Positions 39,658 through 46,505 of a stretch of DNA of 46,505 nt are shown here, in pieces. Position 1 is the first letter of the stretch; each line of letters starts with the position of its first letter. The position numbers and the translations under genes are program-made. Location of the stretch: NCBI GenBank assembly GCA_903887005.1, contig CAISOH010000176.1, positions 1 through 46,505 on the forward strand, read 5' to 3'. Below the pieces are notes generated by a model. The model did no database searches and was not told the DNA's origin. It worked only from the letters and a program-made list of their open reading frames with translations. The stretch comes from an uncultured Bacteroidota bacterium. GTDB taxonomy: Bacteria; Bacteroidota; Bacteroidia; Chitinophagales; Chitinophagaceae.

Positions 39658-40014
39658 CTACCCTCCCCTTTCCTTTATCCGTTCTGTTACTATCCTGATA
39701 GCTTCATCTGTTGGTGTGTAATCATTAAGTAAGTGGCCGGGGAGTCCATTAAAAGCATCGCCGAACCAGGTCATTTTGTATCCCCGAGCGATACACTCTT
39801 TATATAGTTGTTCATACCGGTCGCGCAGGTATTTCAGCTTATCGTAAAAAAATTTTACATGCCCTTTCCCCAGCGTAAATGTTTCCGGTATATCACACAC
39901 CTTAGCTTTCCCTGACTTTATTGTATTCGGCACCCGCACTATCTCCCTGTGCTCCGCTATCAGATGCTGCCTGCTCAACTGTTTTGGTGGAATGCCTGCA
40001 TTTATACGTGTCAT
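39658..40014 (-). CDS. T4 endonuclease V-like pyrimidine-dimer DNA glycosylase
   Basis: 118 residues. The ATG at 40014 is the right start because it makes Thr residue 2; in T4 endonuclease V the free amino group of Thr2 attacks the glycosylic bond. It then reads TRINAGIPPKQLSRQHLIAEHREIVRVPN, aligning H17, R23, E24 and R27 with H16, R22, catalytic E23 and R26 of the T4 enzyme after a one-residue insertion. LGKGHVKFFYDKLKYLRDRYEQLYKECIARGY also matches. The T4 protein has about 20 more residues with aromatic DNA contacts at the C-terminus; this one ends earlier. Predicted role: repair of UV dimers, or a relative with another base target. Confidence 0.8.
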   Translation of the reverse strand: MTRINAGIPPKQLSRQHLIAEHREIVRVPNTIKSGKAKVCDIPETFTLGKGHVKFFYDKLKYLRDRYEQLYKECIARGYKMTWFGDAFNGLPGHLLNDYTPTDEAIRIVTERIKERGG

Positions 40015-40129
40015 TGATGTCAAAGATAAATCATTACCGTTTTACTAATTCCGGATAATTTTACAGAAAAACATAACTTTAGAGCCTTATCATTTTTTAT
40101 TTTAAATAAAATGATTCATCAGGATTATT

Positions 40130-41182
40130 ATGAATACTAACCAGATAAATTATCTCAACATAGGACTGATGATACTTTCCTGCGGTATAGCATTCATATT
40201 GCCATTTGAGTTGTTTTTATTTTCCTATGCCATATTGGGGCCTTTGCATTATTTAACCGAAATTTCCTGGCTGCATAAAAGGCAGTATTTCAGTCCGGGA
40301 AAAAAGGATTTTATGGTGCTCGGCCTTCTTGCATTCCTTATTTCATTCGCCAACTTGTTTCCTTATTTCTATAATTTATGGGGGCCAAAAGACGATTATG
40401 GCCATACAATATTTTCTGAAGAAATCGTAACATTTATCCATAATACCCAGGGAAACATCCCCGCGCTGGTATTTATTGCATTTGCAGGCTCAGCCTTATT
40501 AATACTGGCTAAAGACCTCAAAAAACGCATCATCGGCTTTATTTTAATTATAATTGTCGGGTACTTATTCCGTTCCGGAAAAATTACCTTTTTTGCATTC
40601 GCTGTTTTTTTACCCACACTAGTACATGTATTCTTATTTACCGGTGCATTTATATTAGTTGGAGCACTTAAAAGCAAAAGCACTTCCGGCATACTTTCCC
40701 TGGTAATTTTTATTGCATGTGCCTTTAGCCTTTTTATTTTTTTCCCGGATACCATAACCCCTCCCGGCACCTACGCCATGAAGAATTATGACGCAGGGTT
40801 TTACCAGTACAACCAGCAGATATTTGATGCGCTTTTACATAAAACTGCAACAAGAGATATGATTTACAATTCCACTACCGGCATTATGATAACCCGCTTT
40901 ATAGCATTTGCTTACACTTACCATTATCTCAATTGGTTCAGTAAGACTTCTGTTATTAAATGGCACCAGGTTCCCCGCAGGTCTTTATTAATTATCATAA
41001 CCATTTGGCTTCTTTCAATAATTATCTATTTCATGGATTACCGGATGGGTATTATGGCACTTTACTTCCTGAGCTACCTCCATGTAATATTTGAGTTCCC
41101 GCTCAATTTCCGTTCTTTCCGGGACATTGGTTTTGAGATCAGATCGAAGTTCAAAACCCAAAATGCAAAGCTTCCCGCATAA
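40130..41182 (+). CDS. Polytopic membrane protein with conserved-looking intramembrane histidines
   Basis: 350 residues, about nine transmembrane segments, starting in the cytoplasm with no cleavable signal. Histidines sit inside or at the edge of helices: GPLHYLTEISWLHKRQYF (H40, H49), FLPTLVHVFLFTG, YTYHYLNWFSK and FLSYLHVIFEFPLNFR. Such a set suggests a metal or haem site in the membrane, as in Brp/Blh-type carotenoid oxygenases, but the sequence motifs do not match that family exactly. The short Lys/Arg-rich tail is cytoplasmic. Not assigned to a family. Confidence 0.65.
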   Translation: MNTNQINYLNIGLMILSCGIAFILPFELFLFSYAILGPLHYLTEISWLHKRQYFSPGKKDFMVLGLLAFLISFANLFPYFYNLWGPKDDYGHTIFSEEIVTFIHNTQGNIPALVFIAFAGSALLILAKDLKKRIIGFILIIIVGYLFRSGKITFFAFAVFLPTLVHVFLFTGAFILVGALKSKSTSGILSLVIFIACAFSLFIFFPDTITPPGTYAMKNYDAGFYQYNQQIFDALLHKTATRDMIYNSTTGIMITRFIAFAYTYHYLNWFSKTSVIKWHQVPRRSLLIIITIWLLSIIIYFMDYRMGIMALYFLSYLHVIFEFPLNFRSFRDIGFEIRSKFKTQNAKLPA

Positions 41183-41234
41183 GCTATTTTTTAAACTTGC
41201 TTGCATGTATCTGAAATGAGCATTACAAGAATTG

Positions 41235-41891
41235 CTATGTTCTGTTAGCCAATTTGAACACCTCCCCCATAGTATAGGAATGTATTCCCACAACATGCCT
41301 GAAAGTAGCGTTTATCATAGCCCTCGCAACTTCTTCTCCCTGTATGGGTTTTAATTTCCACAATCCGGGTATCATCGACAATACATCCATAACCCTTAAA
41401 CCCAATTTTTCTCCGGTTCTCACCTCTGTTCTTTTTCCTGCCAGCATACCGGGACGAATGATATGTATCGTTTCAAAAGGAAGTTTCTGTATGTCTCGTT
41501 CCAGTTCGCCCTTTATTCTTGAGTAAAATATTTTGGAATCAGGACTCGACCCGGCAGAAGATATAAGTACATATTCTTTTACCTCATTAGCTGCGGCTAT
41601 TTTTGCTACCTGGTATTGATAAGTATAATCTATTTTATATTGCGCCTCCTTACTTCCTGCTGCCCGCAGAGTTGTACCCATGGCGGAATAAAGCACATCC
41701 CCAATAACAAATTTCTTCCATGTATCAGGTTCATTAAAATCCACAATATGCTCTTCCAGTTTAGCATTGGCTGTATTAACACTCCTCCTTACAAATATCT
41801 TTACCTTTTCAAATCGGCTATCCCTTAGCAATAATGTCACCAAACTGCTGCCGACTAATCCCGTTGCGCCTATTACTATCGCTGTTTTCAT
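41235..41891 (-). CDS. NAD(P)-binding epimerase/dehydratase-like protein (HTATIP2-like)
   Basis: 218 residues from the ATG at 41891. An upstream in-frame ATG (41915) adds eight residues before the nucleotide-binding strand. Rossmann start MKTAIVIGATGLVGSSLVTLLL (G-x-T-G-x-x-G), DVLYSAMGTTLRAAGSKEAQYKIDYTY, the LISSAGSSPDSKIFYSRIKGELE segment with the S...Y-x-x-x-K pattern of short-chain dehydrogenases, and IIRPGMLAG. It matches the atypical SDR group called oxidoreductase HTATIP2-like. Substrate unknown. Confidence 0.75.
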   Translation of the reverse strand: MKTAIVIGATGLVGSSLVTLLLRDSRFEKVKIFVRRSVNTANAKLEEHIVDFNEPDTWKKFVIGDVLYSAMGTTLRAAGSKEAQYKIDYTYQYQVAKIAAANEVKEYVLISSAGSSPDSKIFYSRIKGELERDIQKLPFETIHIIRPGMLAGKRTEVRTGEKLGLRVMDVLSMIPGLWKLKPIQGEEVARAMINATFRHVVGIHSYTMGEVFKLANRT

Positions 41892-42019
41892 AGAGTAAAG
41901 TTTAGTTTCCCTCAAAGTAATAAATTTTATGCCAATAGGAATTGATTATCTCCCCATTCAATAAAAAAATATCTTATAAAATATTAAACCACTATTTTTA
42001 ATTTCAAACTATTGTCCTG

Positions 42020-43606
42020 ATGAAAAAACTACTGCTTGTTGCCTTTTTTGCTTCAATTCAATTTGCGGTATTTGCCCAAACGCCCCAATGGAGTACTGAT
42101 GTGGCCCCTATCCTGTATAATCATTGTACCACCTGTCATCATGATGGCGGCATAGCGCCTTTTGCATTGATTACATACAACGATGCTGTGCTTCACTCCG
42201 CCAGTATGAAAACGGATGTGCTTATAAAAAAAATGCCACCCTGGACGCCTGACCCTAATTATTCTCACATGGCGCATGAACGTGTGCTGACAACTGCTCA
42301 AATCAATACCATTGTAAACTGGGTAAATGGCTCTACCCCGCAAGGTAATCCTTCACTCGCTCCGCCCTCCCCTGTATATGGTACAAAAGGCATCATTCCC
42401 GGCACGCCGGACCTTGTTGTGAAAATCCCCGTTTATACTTCAACAGCAGCAACCGGAGATGTGTACCAGTGTTTCGTTGTACCCGGTGGACTGGCCACAG
42501 ATGAGTATATTTCTTCTTTTGAAGCGGTCCCCGGCAATCCGGCATGTGTGCATCATGTGTTGGTTTATTCCGACACTACCGGTGCATGCGCAGCTAAACA
42601 GGCCGCAAGCACAACCTCACCCGGATATCCGTGTTTTGGCGGCGTGGGCAGCAGCAACGCTGTCCTTTTGGGAGGCTGGGTGCCAGGCAGCGCTCCTATG
42701 TCTTACCCCTATGGTTTTGGAGTAAGGCTCGCAAAACATGCCGATATAGTGATACAGGTGCATTACCCTGCCGGAACAGCGGGTATGAAGGACAGCACAG
42801 AAATCCACTTCTTCTTTTCAAAGTCGTCTGTTGTAAGAAATATTTCCATTGAGCCGCTGCTGTATCACCAGGTACCTATTCTTAATGCGCCTTTATTAAT
42901 ACCGGCAAATACCACCCAGTCTTTTTATGAAGCTTTGCCATTATCATTAGTAACATCCGGAGATATTTCCCTGCTGAGTATTGCACCGCATATGCACCTT
43001 ATAGGCCAAAGTATTAAAAGTTATGCCGTTCATGCAACAGGTGATACCGACAAACTGATAAGTATCAATAAATGGGATTTCCACTGGCAGGGATTTTATT
43101 TGCTGCCTAAGATAAAGAAGCTCCCGGCAGGAACTGTTTTACACGCCGAAGCATTTTATGATAATACTGCGGCAAACCCCGAAAACCCAAATTCCCCGCC
43201 AAAAGATGTAGCTGCCGGAGAGTCCACCACCGACGAAATGATGCTGGTGTTTTTCGCCTATACCAATTACCAGGCAGGCGATGAAAACATACTCATAGAC
43301 AGCTCCAAACTATACACCCCCGAATTGCTGGATTATTATCATGGCCAGCAATTGCTGGATGTTTGCCCCAACCCTGCCTTGAATGACCTGGTAGTAAAAT
43401 GCTACTTCGACAAGGAAGACATAGGCAGCATAGCACTCATAGATATGCAGGGCAAAATAGTGCTGCAATTCCTCAATAATGATAAGATCAAAGAAGGTTA
43501 TACGGCTTATACTTATTCCGTAAACGGCATCGCAGCCGGCAACTACCTGCTGGAAATGAGGACCACGCACAACATACAAACGAGGAAAGTGGTGGTGATG
43601 CATTAA
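42020..43606 (+). CDS. Cytochrome c / PHM-like copper monooxygenase / T9SS fusion
   Basis: 528 residues. Signal peptide 1-20. A c-type haem site CTTCH at 36-40 with a candidate Met72 axial ligand (KKMPPW). Then a copper type II monooxygenase region like peptidylglycine alpha-hydroxylating monooxygenase: His178-His179 (CVHHVLVY) and His248 (IQVHYPAG) for one copper, His324-x-His326 (APHMHLIGQ) and Met407/408 (DEMMLVFF) for the other. About 449-528 is a T9SS sorting domain (CPNPALNDLVVKCYF... GNYLLEMRT). All metal ligands of both sites appear present. It should be secreted and could hydroxylate a small molecule or peptide with electrons from the fused haem; the substrate is unknown. Confidence 0.82.
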   Translation: MKKLLLVAFFASIQFAVFAQTPQWSTDVAPILYNHCTTCHHDGGIAPFALITYNDAVLHSASMKTDVLIKKMPPWTPDPNYSHMAHERVLTTAQINTIVNWVNGSTPQGNPSLAPPSPVYGTKGIIPGTPDLVVKIPVYTSTAATGDVYQCFVVPGGLATDEYISSFEAVPGNPACVHHVLVYSDTTGACAAKQAASTTSPGYPCFGGVGSSNAVLLGGWVPGSAPMSYPYGFGVRLAKHADIVIQVHYPAGTAGMKDSTEIHFFFSKSSVVRNISIEPLLYHQVPILNAPLLIPANTTQSFYEALPLSLVTSGDISLLSIAPHMHLIGQSIKSYAVHATGDTDKLISINKWDFHWQGFYLLPKIKKLPAGTVLHAEAFYDNTAANPENPNSPPKDVAAGESTTDEMMLVFFAYTNYQAGDENILIDSSKLYTPELLDYYHGQQLLDVCPNPALNDLVVKCYFDKEDIGSIALIDMQGKIVLQFLNNDKIKEGYTAYTYSVNGIAAGNYLLEMRTTHNIQTRKVVVMH

Positions 43607-43677
43607 CAAAGGGGCTGCTGGTGAAATTACCTTCTGTAAAACAGATCGGGGTAACTTTGATTAGATAAAACAGACAA

Positions 43678-44268
43678 TTATTCCTGCAATCTATGCACCC
43701 CACCTTCAGACAAAACATACACCCATCCGCTTTCAGGGCATTTTGCAATATTATCTTTGAATTTGAGTTTATGGCCGTGTTCGCTCATCCACCCTGTTTG
43801 CCGTGCAGGGTTACCAATCACTAATGCATAGGCAGGCACATCTTTAGTAACTACGGCCCCGGCGCCAATAAAAGCATAAGCGCCTATGTTATGCCCGCAT
43901 ACAATGGTGGCATTTGCTCCTATAGTGGCCCCCTTGCCTACGTGCGTGCGGCTATAATGCCCTCTGCGGTTTACTGCGCTGCGTGGGTTAATGACGTTTG
44001 TAAATACACAGGAGGGGCCTAAAAACACATCATCATCGCAAGTGACCCCGGTATATACAGACACATTATTCTGTATTTTTACATTCTTCCCAAGAACCAC
44101 TTCCGGAAAGATGACACAATTTTGGCCGATATTACAACTCTCGCCAATCTTACAACCCGGCATTATATGTGAAAAATGCCATACTTTAGCATTATTACCT
44201 ATCTCACATCCTTCATCAATCACCGCAGTAGGATGAACAAAATAATTCATTAAGTTATTATTTAGCAT
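43678..44268 (-). CDS. wlbB: Left-handed beta-helix acyltransferase (WlbB/WbpD-like)
   Basis: 196 residues built from hexapeptide repeats ([39 protein letters not shown]...), a classical trimeric beta-helix. PRSAVNRRG and the [20 protein letters not shown] end are typical of the enzyme that N-acetylates the 3-amino group of UDP-GlcNAc(3NH2)A in surface-polysaccharide pathways. An internal ATG six codons on ([12 protein letters not shown]) is also a possible start. It begins 5 bases after wlbA, same strand. The tail ending near 43700 ([24 protein letters not shown]) is a Cys-containing extension. Confidence 0.85.
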   Translation of the reverse strand: MLNNNLMNYFVHPTAVIDEGCEIGNNAKVWHFSHIMPGCKIGESCNIGQNCVIFPEVVLGKNVKIQNNVSVYTGVTCDDDVFLGPSCVFTNVINPRSAVNRRGHYSRTHVGKGATIGANATIVCGHNIGAYAFIGAGAVVTKDVPAYALVIGNPARQTGWMSEHGHKLKFKDNIAKCPESGWVYVLSEGGVHRLQE

Positions 44269-44273
44269 TGTTT

Positions 44274-45206
44274 TTATATAAAAGGATGATAATCGCCTAT
44301 GGGCCCTATAGGCGTCGCCACCCTGATATCGTGCGCAAGTTGAATACTCGGTAATGCGTCTTCCAGACCGAAACCATTACCCTTTATTATCTCCTTATAA
44401 CTTCTGGTATGAAGGTCTCCAAAACCTTCACTGAATTCAATCTCTTTACCGTCAACTGTTATAGTACGGTAAGTTCTTTTGCCCTGTTCTTTCATATTGT
44501 TGGGTATATAGTCATAATTGATGCTGAGAAACCATCTTACTCTTGCTTTATTAAGATGCAAAATTCCGGCAGCCCGGTCACTCTCGGAAACGTGAACGAT
44601 ATTTTCTTTCACTTCCCCGAATATCCAGGTAAGCATATCAAAGAAATGAATACCAATATTTGTGGCTATGCCCCCCGATTTACTTATATCCCCCTTCCAG
44701 CTATTGAAATACCAATTGCCCCTTGATGTCAGGTAAGTCAGGTCAATATCATAGATTCTATTTTCATTGTCCTTGTCAACTTTTTCCTTCAGGGCAATAA
44801 TGCCTGGATGAAGCCTGAGTTGGAGAATATTATAGACGCTGTTTCCTGTTTCTTTTTCTATTTCCATAAGCGCTTCCACATTCCATGGATTGAGCACAAG
44901 GGGTTTTTCACAAATGGCGTCAGCATGGTTTCGCAGTGCAAACCGGATATGCGAATCATGCAGGTAATTAGGTGTGCAGATACTGACATAATCAATCCTG
45001 GTACCTTTTCTTTTAAGTTTGTCTATGTGGCGGTCAAAACGCTCGAACTCAGTGAAAAAATCAGCTCCTGGGAAGTAGCTATCGAGGATGCCAACACTAT
45101 CGAATCTGTCCAAAGCGGCTAAAAGGATGTTATTAGTATCCCTTATTGCCCTCAAATGCTTTGGCGCTATATAGCCGGCGGCTCCTATTAAAGCAAATTT
45201 TTTCAT
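44274..45206 (-). CDS. wlbA: Gfo/Idh/MocA-type dehydrogenase (WlbA/WbpB-like)
   Basis: 310 residues. NAD-binding start [45 protein letters not shown] with the catalytic-region Lys, [43 protein letters not shown] with the catalytic-loop Lys and His, and [15 protein letters not shown]. These match the oxidoreductase that forms UDP-3-keto-GlcNAcA for later amination. With wlbB it covers two of the steps to UDP-diacetamido uronic acids; the aminotransferase (wlbC type) is not in the window and may lie beyond or elsewhere. Confidence 0.87.
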   Translation of the reverse strand: MKKFALIGAAGYIAPKHLRAIRDTNNILLAALDRFDSVGILDSYFPGADFFTEFERFDRHIDKLKRKGTRIDYVSICTPNYLHDSHIRFALRNHADAICEKPLVLNPWNVEALMEIEKETGNSVYNILQLRLHPGIIALKEKVDKDNENRIYDIDLTYLTSRGNWYFNSWKGDISKSGGIATNIGIHFFDMLTWIFGEVKENIVHVSESDRAAGILHLNKARVRWFLSINYDYIPNNMKEQGKRTYRTITVDGKEIEFSEGFGDLHTRSYKEIIKGNGFGLEDALPSIQLAHDIRVATPIGPIGDYHPFI

Positions 45207-45333
45207 TGATATTTTTTATTCTGCATACAGTTTGGGCTAAGCAATTAGAATTCACCTATAAAATTTATATAGGCATGAATAAATAGCGTAAACCAACTAT
45301 GCTTGCAAAATTAGTAAAAATTATTACTATTGC

Positions 45334-46152
45334 TTACGACTTGCCCGACCCGTGATAAAGCAGTGCAGAATGATGATTGCTTGATCCATTTCCCAATCGG
45401 AACAAGCGATAACTTACTCCGATTTGCATTAATAATGGGATACCCTGGTATTGAGCGATACCATCTTTTACCAATTGATTATCCCCAATAAAATAATATA
45501 CTTTTGAATAGTCTTTGTACGGATTTTTCCAGCATATAGTTGCCGATATGTCTAAAGTAAGCCGATTGGCTAATTTGTTCCCGGTCGCATTCTTACCTAT
45601 GGAAAATCCAATTGTATTGTCAGGTGTCCAGAAATCAGGCATCACTTCAAACGCAGTGAGGCGTTGGCTTCCGGCAAATGCAACACCCTGGTATCCGCCA
45701 GAAAATGAACCGCCATTGCCACTTCCACCAAAACCATCCATATAGCCGTATGCTAATCCTATCTTTACAAAACCACCGATTCGGATATGCTCATGAAAAA
45801 TGACCTGCTGAAAATAATATCCCACAGAAAAATTATGGAGGTCAATAATATCATATTCGGTTTCTTTAGCACTACGTGAAGGGGTCAGGAATTTTATTCC
45901 GGCTTTATTGTCCGAAAATTGATACCCTATTGAAAACTGACTGTGCTCACTCACTGTAAACCGTATTTCGGGAGACAAATACAAACCTGGTTTAGAGAAC
46001 CCGTAACGCAAATTGGCAGTGCGCGGTGTGGATTGAAGAACAGGGATAAGCCTGCCAAAGCTGGCGCCTGTTTCAATGTGAATATCCCAATTTTGGGCGT
46101 TCAGGGATGTTGTAAATACGGCCAAAATGATAAAGACGAATATTTTTTTCAT
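45334..46152 (-). CDS. Outer-membrane beta-barrel protein
   Basis: 272 residues from the ATG at 46152, which gives the signal peptide MKKIFVFIILAVFTTSLNAQ; the longer in-frame start (46272) adds 40 residues that look untranslated. Alternating strands run to the end: IETGASFGRLIP, LYLSPEIRFTVSEHSQFSIGYQFSDN, NFSVGYYFQQVIFHEHIRIGGFVKIGLAYGYM, TIGFSIGKNATG, LTLDISATICWKN, LLMQIGVSYRLFRLG. A Gly/Ser-rich loop sits in the middle. Family not identified. Unlike many barrels it does not end in Phe, having a 20-residue basic tail after the last strand. Confidence 0.65.
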   Translation of the reverse strand: MKKIFVFIILAVFTTSLNAQNWDIHIETGASFGRLIPVLQSTPRTANLRYGFSKPGLYLSPEIRFTVSEHSQFSIGYQFSDNKAGIKFLTPSRSAKETEYDIIDLHNFSVGYYFQQVIFHEHIRIGGFVKIGLAYGYMDGFGGSGNGGSFSGGYQGVAFAGSQRLTAFEVMPDFWTPDNTIGFSIGKNATGNKLANRLTLDISATICWKNPYKDYSKVYYFIGDNQLVKDGIAQYQGIPLLMQIGVSYRLFRLGNGSSNHHSALLYHGSGKS

Positions 46153-46456
46153 GGGAATCTGTTTATTGAATAAACGAATATGCCGAAGTATTATTTTAAA
46201 AGGTTGACAGGATATTTTCAGCATGAGCAATAACAATAGTTTAAATAATTCATTTTTTATTATTCTGCTCAATGTATAAAAGCAAATTCCAATGAGAGGC
46301 CAATGCCAATTTCCAAACAGAAAATTCTTTTCTTAAAATTTACAGAATATCGAAGAGAGTTTCCACCTATCCTGAATTATTCATAAAAAAAGGAAAAACC
46401 CTTGTGTGATTTAAGATAATTGCTTATCTTACAATTAGTTAGAAAGTTATCACACT
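46153..46456. other. Non-coding stretch before the right-edge gene
   Basis: About 300 bases. It holds the nested inverted repeats at 46404-46455 and otherwise only AT-rich sequence. Confidence 0.5.
46404..46455. promoter_or_regulatory. Nested inverted repeats directly before the last gene
   Basis: Outer arms GTGTGAT (46404-46410) and ATCACAC (46449-46455) enclose an inner perfect hairpin TAAGATAA-TTGC-TTATCTTA (46412-46431). The outer right arm ends one base before the ATG at 46457. This could be an operator, or the terminal inverted repeat of a mobile element whose transposase starts at the ATG. Confidence 0.45.
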
Positions 46457-46505
46457 ATGAGTTTTTCCAAAAATAAAGGTACGACAAGTTTTGAAAATAG
46501 CCAGT
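46457..46505 (+). CDS. Start of an unidentified protein (partial, runs off the right edge)
   Basis: ATG then SFSKNKGTTSFENSQ, 16 codons to the window end with no stop. No signal peptide. The palindromic leader makes a transposase possible, but the residues shown do not identify a family. Confidence 0.4.
   Translation, partial: MSFSKNKGTTSFENSQ

Noticed and set aside
40130-41182. Membrane protein as a Brp/Blh beta-carotene dioxygenase
   Set aside because: Intramembrane histidines are similar in spirit, but the family's PHG-type motif is not present.

Overview
The window reads as the chromosome of a Bacteroidota bacterium, most likely from the Chitinophagaceae/Sphingobacteriales side. The support is gldB, three proteins with type IX secretion (T9SS) C-terminal sorting domains, stacked DUF1573 genes, lipoproteins with Bacteroidota-style lipoboxes, and promoters of the TTTG-N20-TAnnTTTG type instead of sigma70 boxes. 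No rRNA, tRNA, CRISPR array or complete insertion sequence was found. No tool was run; every call comes from reading the sequence.

Layout. 1-12.2 kb: the right end of an IS30-family element runs straight into an arylsulfotransferase-like (ASST) gene. A second ASST copy follows, then a 1.1 kb gene-free stretch with a four-copy ~67-bp hairpin repeat, then a 1788-residue T9SS-secreted adhesin-like protein (Gly-rich head, 11 tandem ~90-residue repeats), and then a third, more distant ASST copy on the other strand. 12.3-19.9 kb is mostly housekeeping: gldB, scpA, a TMTC-like membrane TPR protein, gmk, a small EF-Tu-barrel-like protein, a macrodomain hydrolase and a CCA-adding enzyme. 19.9-23.6 kb is a small defence-like island: an antitoxin-like gene, a McrB AAA+ protein whose N-terminus is a ParB/KorB-like helix-turn-helix, McrC nuclease, and then a separately promoted pair of a 51-residue protein and a PARP-like ADP-ribosyltransferase-fold protein. 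23.6-31 kb: tsaC and a family 9 glycosyltransferase, three DUF1573 genes in a row, an FKBP, an exported adenosine deaminase abutting a HEAT-repeat gene. 30.9-33.5 kb: a minus-strand mini biosynthetic cluster (carrier protein, GNAT acyltransferase, amino-acid adenylation enzyme). 33.6-39.6 kb: secreted, lipoprotein and outer-membrane proteins of unknown function. 39.6-46.2 kb: a phage T4 endonuclease V-like glycosylase, a His-rich polytopic membrane protein, an NAD(P)-binding epimerase-like protein, a cytochrome c/PHM-type copper monooxygenase/T9SS fusion, the wlbA-wlbB pair of UDP-sugar enzymes, and an outer-membrane barrel. A further partial gene begins in the last 49 bases.

How it fits together. 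Much of the window serves the cell surface: T9SS cargo, lipoproteins, barrels, sugar-nucleotide and glycosyltransferase genes, and periplasmic sulfotransferase-like propellers. The most unusual locus is the ParB-HTH/McrB plus McrC island with the neighbouring ADP-ribosyltransferase-type two-gene module. Second are the stand-alone adenylation/GNAT/carrier cluster, which faces a perfect 30-bp palindrome, and a recurring family of 7-nt tandem repeats placed next to gene starts and ends.
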